From NCBI RefSeq assembly GCF_016742135.1, contig NZ_JACVCG010000002.1, forward strand, positions 434,001 through 498,000: DNA of 64,000 nt, written 5' to 3'. This DNA comes from Brevundimonas sp. (GTDB lineage: Bacteria > Pseudomonadota > Alphaproteobacteria > Caulobacterales > Caulobacteraceae). Position 1 is the stretch's first letter. Each line of letters opens with the position of its first letter. The notes beneath the pieces were generated by a model. The model was given only the letters and a program-made list of their open reading frames with translations, was not told where the DNA came from and did no database searches. Positions 53,621 through 61,104 of this stretch are shown piece by piece. The position numbers were made by a program, and so were the translations under genes.

Positions 53621-54115
53621 TTAGCGCTTCGAGAACTGGAAGCTGCGGCGGGCCTTGGCGCGGCCGTACTTCTTGCGCTCGACGACGCGGCTGTCGCGGG
53701 TCAGGAAGCCGTGGGGCTTCAGGACCTTGCGCAGCTCCGGCTCGTAGTGGGTCAGGGCGTGCGACAGGCCGTGGCGGATGGCGCCGGCCTGGCCCGAGAG
53801 GCCCGAGCCCTCGACGGTGCAGACCACGTCGAACTGGGTGGTGCGGTCCGAGACGGTCAGCGGCTGGGCGACCATCATCTGCAGCACGGGGCGGGCGAAA
53901 TACTGGGCCAGCTCCTTGCCGTTGACGGTGATCTTGCCCGAGCCGGGCTTCACCCAGACGCGGGCGATGGCGTTCTTGCGCTTGCCGGTGGCATAGGCGC
54001 GGCCCAGCTTGTCGAGTTTCTGGACGTGAACCGGGGCCTCGGCCTCGGTGGTGCCCATGCCCTTCAGGGCGTCAAAGCCGGTTGCGGCGGTGTCGGTGTT
54101 GGTCGCGTCGGTCAT
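53621..54115 (-). CDS. rpsI: 30S ribosomal protein S9
   Basis: A 164-residue S9 with the alphaproteobacterial N-terminal extension of about 35 residues. The conserved core starts [23 protein letters not shown] and ends with the hallmark [17 protein letters not shown] tail that reaches P-site tRNA. It follows rplM with a 2-base gap; a strong terminator follows. Confidence 0.98.
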   Translation of the reverse strand: MTDATNTDTAATGFDALKGMGTTEAEAPVHVQKLDKLGRAYATGKRKNAIARVWVKPGSGKITVNGKELAQYFARPVLQMMVAQPLTVSDRTTQFDVVCTVEGSGLSGQAGAIRHGLSHALTHYEPELRKVLKPHGFLTRDSRVVERKKYGRAKARRSFQFSKR

Positions 54116-54117
54116 GA

Positions 54118-54594
54118 TCAGACGGTCCGGGTGTTCTTGGCCGACATCGATTTGAAATCGATGACTTCCGGCTGTTGGGCTTCATGGGTGTGCGTGCTGC
54201 CGGCGAACAGGCGCAGGTGCGTCATCTGCTTGCGGGCCAGCGGGCTTTCCTTGGGCAGCATGCGCTCGACGGCCTTTTCAAGGACGCGCTCCGGGAAACG
54301 GCCGTTCAGGACCTTCTCCGGGGTGGTTTCCTTGATACCGCCCGGGTGACCCGTGTGACGATAATAGACCTTGTCGGTCAGCTTGGCGCCGGTGAAGACG
54401 ACCTTGTCGACATTGGTCACGATGACATAGTCACCGCAGTCGACGTGCGGGGTGTAGTCCGGGCGGTGCTTGCCGCGCAGGCGGTTGGCGATGAAGGTCG
54501 CGAGGCGGCCCACCACGACGCCTTCGGCGTCGATGTGGATCCACTTCTTCTCGACATCGGCCGGCTTCAGCGAAGCCGTGGTGCTCTTCAGCAT
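54118..54594 (-). CDS. rplM: 50S ribosomal protein L13
   Basis: A 158-residue L13. [63 protein letters not shown] and [35 protein letters not shown] are canonical. It is the first gene of the rplM-rpsI operon. Confidence 0.98.
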   Translation of the reverse strand: MLKSTTASLKPADVEKKWIHIDAEGVVVGRLATFIANRLRGKHRPDYTPHVDCGDYVIVTNVDKVVFTGAKLTDKVYYRHTGHPGGIKETTPEKVLNGRFPERVLEKAVERMLPKESPLARKQMTHLRLFAGSTHTHEAQQPEVIDFKSMSAKNTRTV

Positions 54595-54656
54595 GTCTGA
54601 GGTCCTGATGGTCGGATGACGCCCCAGAAAATGCGGTGCGCCGGATTGAAGGCGGG

Positions 54657-54685
54657 CTGCTACAGGATCGTCGCAGCGCCGTCAA
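54657..54685 (-). promoter_or_regulatory. Candidate sigma-70 promoter of rplM-rpsI
   Basis: On the minus strand TTGACG is followed after 17 bases by TAGCAG. The -35 matches well and the -10 is weak. The distance to the rplM ATG is about 60 bases. Just upstream lie several inverted repeats in an unusually AT-rich patch. Confidence 0.35.
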
Positions 54686-54701
54686 TGGCAGTTTGAGCAC
54701 A

Positions 54702-54760
54702 GTAATGGCATTACAGTGTTGTTCTGTAACGCTTTTCTTTGTACGGTATTAAATTACCGT
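54702..54760. promoter_or_regulatory. AT-rich patch with three inverted repeats upstream of rplM
   Basis: GTAATG-G-CATTAC lies at 54702-54714, TTACAG-TGTTGTT-CTGTAA at 54711-54729, and ACGGTA-TTAAAT-TACCGT at 54743-54760. Such AT-rich dyads are rare in this GC-rich window. They sit between the rplM promoter candidate and the end of the small secreted protein gene, and could be operators or a terminator-like structure. Confidence 0.4.
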
Positions 54761-54859
54761 GCTGAAACGGGCGAATTCTCAGCTTCGACCGCGCACCAGG
54801 GTGTTCCGGACCCGCCGTCCCAGCGGATCGCGGGCCATCCAGCTGTCGCCGATCTCGGC

Positions 54860-55180
54860 CTAGACGATGTCGCTGCAGAAGCGCGGGATCATGAAGCCGG
54901 GCCGGATGCGGGTCAGGCAGACCTTGTCGCGATCCACCTGCCACCGGGCGGTGATGCGGGTGCCGTCCGAAAAGCGGCCCTCATAGCTGCCGTCGCGGTT
55001 GAACCAGTGCTTGACCCAGCCGCCATCCGGATAATGGGACATGACCGTGTTCTCGAAAGCCACGGCCATGAAGGGTGGCACAGTGTCGGTGCGGGCATCG
55101 CCCGCCTGCAGACCCGTGCCCGAGCCGAGCACCAGACCCATGGCCAGAACGACCAGCAAAAGCGGCTTGCGCACGCGCAT
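54860..55180 (-). CDS. Small secreted protein, probably truncated by an amber codon
   Basis: A 106-residue protein with a signal peptide (KPLLLVVLAMGLVLGSGTGLQAG). The mature part has paired motifs GGWVKHWFNRDGSYEGRFSDGTRITARWQVDRDKVCLTR and PRFCSDIV. It stops at TAG (54860-54862). The same frame continues for 26 sense codons (AEIGDSWMARDPLGRRVRN...) to TGA at 54779-54781, with coding-like GC-rich third positions and a plausible protein ending. The gene may therefore be a recent nonsense mutant. The family resembles short exported alphaproteobacterial proteins of unknown role. Confidence 0.65.
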   Translation of the reverse strand: MRVRKPLLLVVLAMGLVLGSGTGLQAGDARTDTVPPFMAVAFENTVMSHYPDGGWVKHWFNRDGSYEGRFSDGTRITARWQVDRDKVCLTRIRPGFMIPRFCSDIV

Positions 55181-55211
55181 CCCTCCCCTTTCAACTTCCC
55201 CGCCCGAACTA

Positions 55212-55226
55212 TTAACGATCTGTTAG
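55212..55226. promoter_or_regulatory. CtrA-like half-matched site TTAA-N7-TTAG
   Basis: TTAACGATCTGTTAG matches the Caulobacter CtrA consensus TTAA-N7-TTAA at seven of eight positions. It lies between the divergent secreted-protein and helicase genes. One such match can occur by chance, so this is tentative. Confidence 0.25.
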
Positions 55227-55406
55227 GTTTTGCAAGACCGGCGGCAGGTCAAATACTTGACTTCGCCGTGTGGATATCTATATGCGGCGCTCGTGCTCGG
55301 GACAGGAACGGCAACGGGGCCGCCCGCACGCCCAGAGGGGCGGTTTCGCGCACAGTCGGCTCCATGCGGGAGCCCTCCCCTTTCCTCCCGAACATACAAG
55401 GTTTGA

Positions 55407-56975
55407 ATGACCGACTTTTCCCAGCTGGGCCTTTCGCCCACGACGCTGAAGGCCGTGATCGACACGGGCTATACCTCTGCCACCCCCATTCAGGCCCAGG
55501 CCATTCCCGTGGCCCTGGCCGGACGTGACGTTCTGGGGATCGCCCAGACCGGAACCGGCAAGACCGCCGCCTTCACCCTGCCGCTGGTCGAGCGGCTGGC
55601 GACCGGACGGGCCCGGGCCCGCATGCCGCGCGCCCTGGTGCTGGCACCGACCCGCGAGCTGGCGGACCAGGTGGCCGAGAGCTTTGCCAAATATGCCAAG
55701 GGCACCAAGCTCAACTGGGTGCTTTTGATCGGCGGGGTGTCGATGGGCGACCAGGTCGCGGCGCTGAACAAGGGCGTCGATGTGCTGATCGCCACGCCCG
55801 GCCGCCTGCTGGACCTGTTCGATCGCGGCAAGATGCTGCTGACCGGGGTCGAGGTGATGGTGGTCGATGAGGCCGACCGCATGCTGGACATGGGCTTCAT
55901 CCCCGACATCGAGCGCATCTTCAAGCTGACGCCGCCAAGGCGCCAGACCCTGTTCTTCTCGGCCACCATGCCGCCCGAGATCACCCGCCTGACGACCCAG
56001 TTCCTGAAGGACCCGACGCGGATCGAGGCCTCGCGCCCGGCCATGACGGCCGAGACCATCACCCAGTATATGGTCCGCATTCCGCGCAGCGACCCCAAGC
56101 TGAAGCGCGAGGCGCTTCGGGCCCTCGTCAGCCGCGACGACGTCAAGAACGGCATTGTCTTCTGCAATCGCAAGTCGGACGTCGATGTCGTCGCCAAATC
56201 CCTGAAGCGACATGGCTTTGATGCCGCGCCCATCCACGGCGACCTGGACCAGAGCCTGCGCATGAAGACGCTGGCCGACTTCCGCTCGGGCGCGCTGAAG
56301 ATCCTGGTGGCGTCGGACGTGGCCGCGCGCGGGCTCGACATCCCCGACGTCAGCCATGTGTTCAACTATGACGTCGCGCACAATGCCGACGACTATGTGC
56401 ACCGGATCGGTCGCACGGGGCGGGCCGGCAAGCTGGGCCAGACCTTCATGATCGTGACGCCGTCGGACGACCGCTCGCTCGACAAGGTGCTGAAGCTGAT
56501 CAAGATGACGCCGGAAGAGCTGACGCTGGATCTGTCCGGGGGCGGCGAGGCCCGCCCGGCCAAGGCCGGTGATCAGGGCCCTGCGGCTGAAAAGCCGGCG
56601 CGGTCGCGCCGTCAGGCCAGCCCTGCCGTTGCCGAAGAGACCTCCGGCGAGGCCCCGGCCCGCCGGTCGCGCTCACGTCGCAAGCCTCTGGCCGAGACGG
56701 CTGAGGTGGAGACGGATACGGCTCCGGTCGAGGCCCGGCCTGTCGACCAGCCGGTTGAAGCGCCGAAGCCGGAAGCCTCCGCTGCCGAACCGCGCAAGCG
56801 TTCGCGCTCACGCGGTGGACGGGGTCGCAAGGCCGATGGTGGGCCGGAGGCCCGCAGCGACACGAACGCTCGCAAGGGTTCCGATACCGGCGGGGCGACG
56901 GCCCCGGTCAAGGCCTCTGACAGTTCGGCCTTTGGCAGTGACGGCGTGCCGTCCTTCCTGCGCCGACCTATCTGA
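55407..56975 (+). CDS. DEAD-box RNA helicase, RhlE-like
   Basis: A 522-residue RNA helicase. Q motif FSQLGLSPTTLKAVIDTGYTSATPIQAQ, motif I AQTGTGKTAAF, Ia PTRELADQV, II DEAD-type VDEADRMLDMGF, III SATMP, IV-VI including HGDLDQ, ARGLDIPDVSHVFNYD and HRIGRTGRAG. The C-terminal 140 residues are low-complexity, with Arg/Ser clusters (ARRSRSRRKPL; RKRSRSRGGRGRK) suited to RNA binding. Such proteins remodel ribosome precursors or join the RNA degradosome. The gene begins 226 bases after the divergent secreted protein. Confidence 0.94.
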   Translation: MTDFSQLGLSPTTLKAVIDTGYTSATPIQAQAIPVALAGRDVLGIAQTGTGKTAAFTLPLVERLATGRARARMPRALVLAPTRELADQVAESFAKYAKGTKLNWVLLIGGVSMGDQVAALNKGVDVLIATPGRLLDLFDRGKMLLTGVEVMVVDEADRMLDMGFIPDIERIFKLTPPRRQTLFFSATMPPEITRLTTQFLKDPTRIEASRPAMTAETITQYMVRIPRSDPKLKREALRALVSRDDVKNGIVFCNRKSDVDVVAKSLKRHGFDAAPIHGDLDQSLRMKTLADFRSGALKILVASDVAARGLDIPDVSHVFNYDVAHNADDYVHRIGRTGRAGKLGQTFMIVTPSDDRSLDKVLKLIKMTPEELTLDLSGGGEARPAKAGDQGPAAEKPARSRRQASPAVAEETSGEAPARRSRSRRKPLAETAEVETDTAPVEARPVDQPVEAPKPEASAAEPRKRSRSRGGRGRKADGGPEARSDTNARKGSDTGGATAPVKASDSSAFGSDGVPSFLRRPI

Positions 56976-57017
56976 GCGGCTTGATCGCATCCGCGAATCC
57001 CCGTTCTTCGGCCGCGC

Positions 57018-57032
57018 TTAACCCGCTGTTAC
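57018..57032. promoter_or_regulatory. CtrA-like site upstream of the diguanylate cyclase
   Basis: TTAACCCGCTGTTAC matches TTAA-N7-TTAA at seven of eight positions and lies 65 bases before the dgcB-like start. Cell-cycle control of a diguanylate cyclase would make sense in this family, but only one base-pattern match supports it. Confidence 0.3.
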
Positions 57033-57096
57033 GCTTCGGCGGTTAGGTTTGAGCGTCGGTCCAGAATGGACCGGGGTGCCCGGGGGGACAGAGCCT

Positions 57097-58152
57097 ATGA
57101 CGGAAAAGGTCGACACCACCGTAAGGGGGCCGGAAGCCTATGCCCTGGCCCGGCGCGTGCTGGACGACATGGAAGCGGCCGGCGTGTGGCCAACCCCCGT
57201 CAATTTCGAGCTGTGGCTGCACTATGTCGGAGACCCCGAAGGCCCGCTGGGCCGCGAGATCCGGCGCATCCTGGCAACCAAGGAGCCGTTCTCGGAGTCG
57301 ACCTCCGAAATGCTGGCGTCGGAATACCTGCCGCGCGGTCGCCTGAGCGAGGAAATCCGCGACGCGGGCCGCCTGCTGGACAAGGAACTGTCCTCGGTGG
57401 CCAGCACCATCGCCAATGCTCACAGGTCGCAGGTTGAATACGGCGTGACCCTTGCCGCCGCATCCGGCAAGATGGAGGGTGTCGAGAACGCCGACACGCT
57501 GAAATCCCTGGTCAGCACCCTGGCCGATGCGACGCACAAGGCGCAGACGCAGAACAGCACGCTTGAGAAACAGCTCGAGACGTCCACGCGCGAGGTGGCC
57601 AAACTGCGTGAGCACCTGGAGCAGGTGCGACGCGACGCCATGACCGACGCCCTGACCAATCTGGCCAACCGCAAGGCCTTCGACGAACACCTCGAGGGCT
57701 CGGTCGACGCCGCCCATGCGACGGGCAAGGGCCTGACCCTCGCGGTCATCGACATCGATCATTTCAAACGCTTCAACGATACCTGGGGCCATCAGACCGG
57801 GGATCAGGTGCTGCGCTATGTGGCCAGTGTGCTGGGCCGGACGGCCAGGTCACCGCGCCTCGCCGCGCGCTATGGCGGGGAAGAGTTCGCCATGATCTTC
57901 CCCGAGGAGACCACGGCCGCGGTCGAGAAGGCGCTGAATGCGGTGCTCAAGGAAATCTCGTCCCGGGCGCTGCGGCGGCGGTCGACGAATGACGAGCTGG
58001 GGGCCGTGACCATTTCCGCCGGCTTTGCCCGCCTGCGGGCCGGAGAGACCGCCGCCTGCCTGCTGGAGCGGGCGGATGCCGCGCTCTATGCCTCCAAGCG
58101 GGGCGGCCGCAACCAGGTGACCGACGCGGACCAGCTTGAACAGGCCGCCTGA
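57097..58152 (+). CDS. dgcB: Diguanylate cyclase, DgcB-like
   Basis: A 351-residue soluble protein. Residues 1-110 form a helical N-domain (WPTPVNFELWLHYVGDPEGPLGREIRRIL), 130-180 a coiled coil (NSTLEKQLETSTREVAKLREHLEQ), and 180-345 a GGDEF domain. The active site is intact: TDALTNLANRKAFDE, DIDHFKRFNDTWGHQTGDQVLR and RYGGEEF (260-264). The inhibitory RxxD is not kept; the position reads RSPR (251-254). It should make c-di-GMP with little product inhibition. The ATG follows GGGGGGA. The architecture agrees with Caulobacter DgcB; orthology is inferred. The acyltransferase gene overlaps its 3' end by 17 bases. Confidence 0.82.
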   Translation: MTEKVDTTVRGPEAYALARRVLDDMEAAGVWPTPVNFELWLHYVGDPEGPLGREIRRILATKEPFSESTSEMLASEYLPRGRLSEEIRDAGRLLDKELSSVASTIANAHRSQVEYGVTLAAASGKMEGVENADTLKSLVSTLADATHKAQTQNSTLEKQLETSTREVAKLREHLEQVRRDAMTDALTNLANRKAFDEHLEGSVDAAHATGKGLTLAVIDIDHFKRFNDTWGHQTGDQVLRYVASVLGRTARSPRLAARYGGEEFAMIFPEETTAAVEKALNAVLKEISSRALRRRSTNDELGAVTISAGFARLRAGETAACLLERADAALYASKRGGRNQVTDADQLEQAA

Positions 58153-58966
58153 CATTTCGGACGACGGGCCCCTTGCCCCCTTCAGCCGCCCGCGCAGCCT
58201 CGCCTTCGCGACGGCCTACTGGAGCCTGTCGGTCGTCTATTGCCTCGCGGCGGTGATCGCGGCCCTGTTGCCGGGCCGCAAGGCGACCGGCTGGATCATC
58301 CGGCGTTATGTGCGGCGCATGGTGCAGGCCATGCGGCTGCTGGCCGGTATCGGTCTTGAGGTTCGCGGGCGCGACCGCCTGCCCAAGGGCGGCTTCATCG
58401 TCGCGGCCAAGCACCAGAGCTGGGGCGACGGCTATACGGTCTACGACCAGTTTCCGGACCTCGCCTTTGTCACCGGCGACCACCTGGAGAAATTCCCGTT
58501 GATGAGCACGGTGCTGAGGAAGCTCGGGGCCATCGTCGTCAACAACTGCGGTGGTCATGAAGCCCGGGCGGCACTGAAGCGGCGGGCGGCCGACGCCCAT
58601 GCCGAGGGGCGCCGCATCCTGATCTATCCCGAGGGCAATCTGGCGAAGGTCGGCGAGAAATTCCGCTATCGCGCCGGCGTCTGGCACATGTACCGCGACT
58701 TCGACATGCCGGTCGTGCCGGTGGCCACCAATCTGGGCCTGTTCTGGCCGCAGGAGCAGTTCCTGAAACGCCCCGGCACGGCGACGATCGAGTTCCTCGA
58801 TCCCCTGCCGACCGGTCTGGCCAAGGAGGAATTCATGGCCCGGCTTGAGACGGCTATCGAAGGCCGCACCGCCGAGCTGGTGGCCGAGGCGACCGGCCAG
58901 CCGGTCACGCCCGCCGTACAGGTGCCGACCCCGGATGAGGTGCGAAAGGCCGCTCAGGCGTCCTGA
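58136..58966 (+). CDS. plsC: 1-acyl-sn-glycerol-3-phosphate acyltransferase family protein
   Basis: A 276-residue membrane acyltransferase. A hydrophobic segment lies at about 30-50 (YWSLSVVYCLAAVIAALLPG), followed by the catalytic HX4D site in KHQSWGDGY and a YPEGN block. It would acylate lysophosphatidic acid to phosphatidic acid. The apparent start is a TTG inside the end of the diguanylate cyclase gene, so the two are cotranscribed. It overlaps the convergent sufA end by 13 bases. Confidence 0.88.
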   Translation: MNRPPDISDDGPLAPFSRPRSLAFATAYWSLSVVYCLAAVIAALLPGRKATGWIIRRYVRRMVQAMRLLAGIGLEVRGRDRLPKGGFIVAAKHQSWGDGYTVYDQFPDLAFVTGDHLEKFPLMSTVLRKLGAIVVNNCGGHEARAALKRRAADAHAEGRRILIYPEGNLAKVGEKFRYRAGVWHMYRDFDMPVVPVATNLGLFWPQEQFLKRPGTATIEFLDPLPTGLAKEEFMARLETAIEGRTAELVAEATGQPVTPAVQVPTPDEVRKAAQAS

Positions 58967-59346
58967 GACACCGGGGTGATGGTCACGCTTTCACCGCAGC
59001 CGCAGGCGTCGGTCTGGTTCGGATTGTGGAACACGAATTTGGAGGCCAGATCCGTGACCTGAAAATCGATCTCGCTGCCGATCAGGAACAGGACGGCCCT
59101 GGGATCGATCAGAACGGTCGCGCCCTTGTCCTCGACCACCTCGTCCAGCGGTTCGATCCGCTCGGCATAGTCGACCGTATACTCCTGCCCCGCGCAGCCG
59201 CCGTTCTTGACGCCGATGCGCAGCCCCACGCAGGGGCCGGAGGACGCCTCGGTCAACTGCCGGACGCGGGCGGCAGCTGCTTCGGTCAGGCGAACGGCCT
59301 GCGGGCGAGGACGACGGGCGGGGCGTGTGGTGGTGAGGTCAGTCAT
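58954..59346 (-). CDS. sufA: A-type Fe-S carrier protein (SufA/ErpA family)
   Basis: A 130-residue HesB/IscA-like protein. The core RLTEAAAARVRQLTE...VGLRIGVKNGGCAGQEYTVDY and the C-terminal ACGCGES supply the three conserved cysteines that carry the cluster. It passes Fe-S clusters from the SUF scaffold to target enzymes. The ATG at 59346 is chosen over the open frame to 59382. It is 4 bases downstream of sufT and is the last gene of the operon. Confidence 0.94.
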   Translation of the reverse strand: MTDLTTTRPARRPRPQAVRLTEAAAARVRQLTEASSGPCVGLRIGVKNGGCAGQEYTVDYAERIEPLDEVVEDKGATVLIDPRAVLFLIGSEIDFQVTDLASKFVFHNPNQTDACGCGESVTITPVSQDA

Positions 59347-59350
59347 CGGG

Positions 59351-59737
59351 TCAGAACATATTGAGGGCCAGTTTGGCCTCATCGCTCATCTTGGAGGGAT
59401 CCCAGGGCGGGTCGAACACCAGATTGGCCTTGGCCGAGCGCACGCCTTCGACCGTCATCACGGCGTCCTCGACCCAGCCCGGCATTTCGCCGGCCACCGG
59501 ACAGCCGGGCGCGGTCAGGGTCATTTCGACCAGCACATCGCGGTCGTCATTGACGTCGACCTTGTAAATCAGACCCAGCTCATAGATGTCGACCGGGATT
59601 TCGGGATCGAACACAGTCTTGAGCGCCGCGACCAGATCGTCGGTCAGGCGGTCGAGTTCGGCCTGGCTGAGGGCGCTCTTTTGGGGGGCGTCCCAGCTCT
59701 CGGCGAAATCGGGGCTTTTGGTGATGGCGTCGTCCAT
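59351..59737 (-). CDS. sufT: SUF system protein SufT (DUF59/MIP18 family)
   Basis: A 128-residue protein with the DUF59 core LVAALKTVFDPEIPVDIYELGLIYKVDV and LTAPGCPVAGEMPGWVEDAV, plus DPPWDPSKMSDEAKLALNMF at the end, as in SufT. SufT supports Fe-S maturation, particularly under high demand. It starts 2 bases after the sufS stop and precedes sufA. Confidence 0.94.
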   Translation of the reverse strand: MDDAITKSPDFAESWDAPQKSALSQAELDRLTDDLVAALKTVFDPEIPVDIYELGLIYKVDVNDDRDVLVEMTLTAPGCPVAGEMPGWVEDAVMTVEGVRSAKANLVFDPPWDPSKMSDEAKLALNMF

Positions 59738-59739
59738 GG

Positions 59740-61104
59740 CTAAACGAAGAATTCCCTGGCCTTGATGAGGGCGGCGGCGAAGGCGTCCGCGTCCTCCACC
59801 GTATTATATAGGGCGAAACTGGCCCGCGTGCTTGAGGTCAGGCCAAAGCGGGTGGCCAGAGGCTCGGCACAGTGCAGACCGGCGCGCACCGCCACGCCGT
59901 AGCGGTCCATGATCTGGGCGATGTCGTGGGCGTGGGCGCCGTCGACGGTGAAGGTGAAAATGGCCCCCTTGCCGGGCGCGGTGCCGATCTCGGTCAGCCA
60001 GTTCAGCCCAGACAGACGCTCGCGCACCCGCTCCAGAAGGGCGGCCTCATGCGCCTGCACCGCAGCGCGGTCGATGCTGGAATACCACTCGAGCGCCGCG
60101 CCCAGTCCGATGGCCTCAAGGATCGGCGGGGTGCCGGCCTCGAACCGCTGGGGCGGCCTGGCATAGGTGACGCGGTCCTGGCTGACCGACTGGATCATCT
60201 CGCCCCCGCCCTGATACGGCGGCAGGGAGTCGAGCGCTTCGGCCGTGCCGTAGAGGGCGCCGATGCCGGTCGGGCCGAACAGTTTGTGGCCGGTCAGGAC
60301 ATACCAGTCGCAGCCCAGCGCCTGGACGTCGGGCGTCGCATGAACCGCGCCCTGACAGCCGTCGATCAGCACCCGGGCCCCGGCGGCGTGGGCCATCCGG
60401 ACGATGTCGGCGACCGGATTGATGGTGCCCAGCACGTTGGACATGTGGGTGACGGCGACGATCCGGGTCTTCGGGCCCAGCAGGTCGGCACAGGCGTCCA
60501 TGTCGAGGGTGCCGTCGTCCCGCACGGGAATCCACCTCAGCACCGCGCCATACCGTTCGCGCAGCATGTGCCAGGGCACAATGTTGGAGTGGTGCTCCAT
60601 CTGGCTGACGAGGATTTCGTCGCCCGGCTGGATGGACTGGCCGATGCCGGCGGCGACCAGATTGATGGCCTCGGTGCCGCCCTTGGTCCAGACGATCTGC
60701 TCGGCCGAGGGGGCGTTCAGATAGCGGGCGACGATTTCCCGCGCCGCCTCGAACGCCTCGGTCGTCTCATTGGCCAGGGTGTGCAGGCCGCGATGGACGT
60801 TGGCATAGCTGCCCTCCATCGCCGCCGTCAGGGCGTCGATCACCGCGCGCGGCTTCTGCGCCGAGGCGGCCGAGTCCAGATAGACCAAGGGTCTGCCGTT
60901 CACCTGTCGCGACAGGATGGGGAACTGGGCGCGGACGGCGTCGGCGTCGAGGCTTGCTGATCCTCCCCTGCTTGCGGGGGAGGGGGACCCCGGAGAGGTG
61001 GAGGGGGCGGAACCAGCGACGGCGTTTGGACTCGCCCCCTCCACCGCCGTTCCGGCGGTCCCCCTCCCCCGTTCCGCTGCGCTACCCGGGGGAGGAGCCA
61101 TCAT
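59740..61104 (-). CDS. sufS: Cysteine desulfurase SufS with a repeat-derived N-terminal extension
   Basis: A 454-residue PLP enzyme that supplies persulfide sulfur. The catalytic domain starts near residue 51 (SLDADAVRAQFPILSRQVNGRPLVYLDSAASAQKP). The PLP lysine is in LTGHKLFGPTGIGALYG and the active Cys in VRAGLHCAEPLATRFG. Normal SufS has about 405-415 residues; here residues 4-50 (PPPGSAAERGRGTAG... rich in Ala, Gly, Pro, Ser) come from a palindromic repeat at 60961-61097. The ATG at 61104 overlaps the sufD stop (ATGA). No start codon was found between the repeat and the domain, so the repeat is probably translated. Another ATG at 61122 would add 6 residues. Confidence 0.93.
   Translation of the reverse strand: MMAPPPGSAAERGRGTAGTAVEGASPNAVAGSAPSTSPGSPSPASRGGSASLDADAVRAQFPILSRQVNGRPLVYLDSAASAQKPRAVIDALTAAMEGSYANVHRGLHTLANETTEAFEAAREIVARYLNAPSAEQIVWTKGGTEAINLVAAGIGQSIQPGDEILVSQMEHHSNIVPWHMLRERYGAVLRWIPVRDDGTLDMDACADLLGPKTRIVAVTHMSNVLGTINPVADIVRMAHAAGARVLIDGCQGAVHATPDVQALGCDWYVLTGHKLFGPTGIGALYGTAEALDSLPPYQGGGEMIQSVSQDRVTYARPPQRFEAGTPPILEAIGLGAALEWYSSIDRAAVQAHEAALLERVRERLSGLNWLTEIGTAPGKGAIFTFTVDGAHAHDIAQIMDRYGVAVRAGLHCAEPLATRFGLTSSTRASFALYNTVEDADAFAAALIKAREFFV
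60961..61097. repeat. Palindromic element inside the sufS reading frame
   Basis: The ends are TCCTCCCC (60961-60968) and GGGGAGGA (61089-61096), 8-bp inverted repeats, each also forming a local hairpin. An internal 13-bp pair, GGTGGAGGGGGCG (60997-61009) and CGCCCCCTCCACC (61033-61045), encloses a 23-base loop. The element at 62126-62291 shares both internal arms and the ends. It is in frame with sufS and free of stop codons in that frame. Confidence 0.8.
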
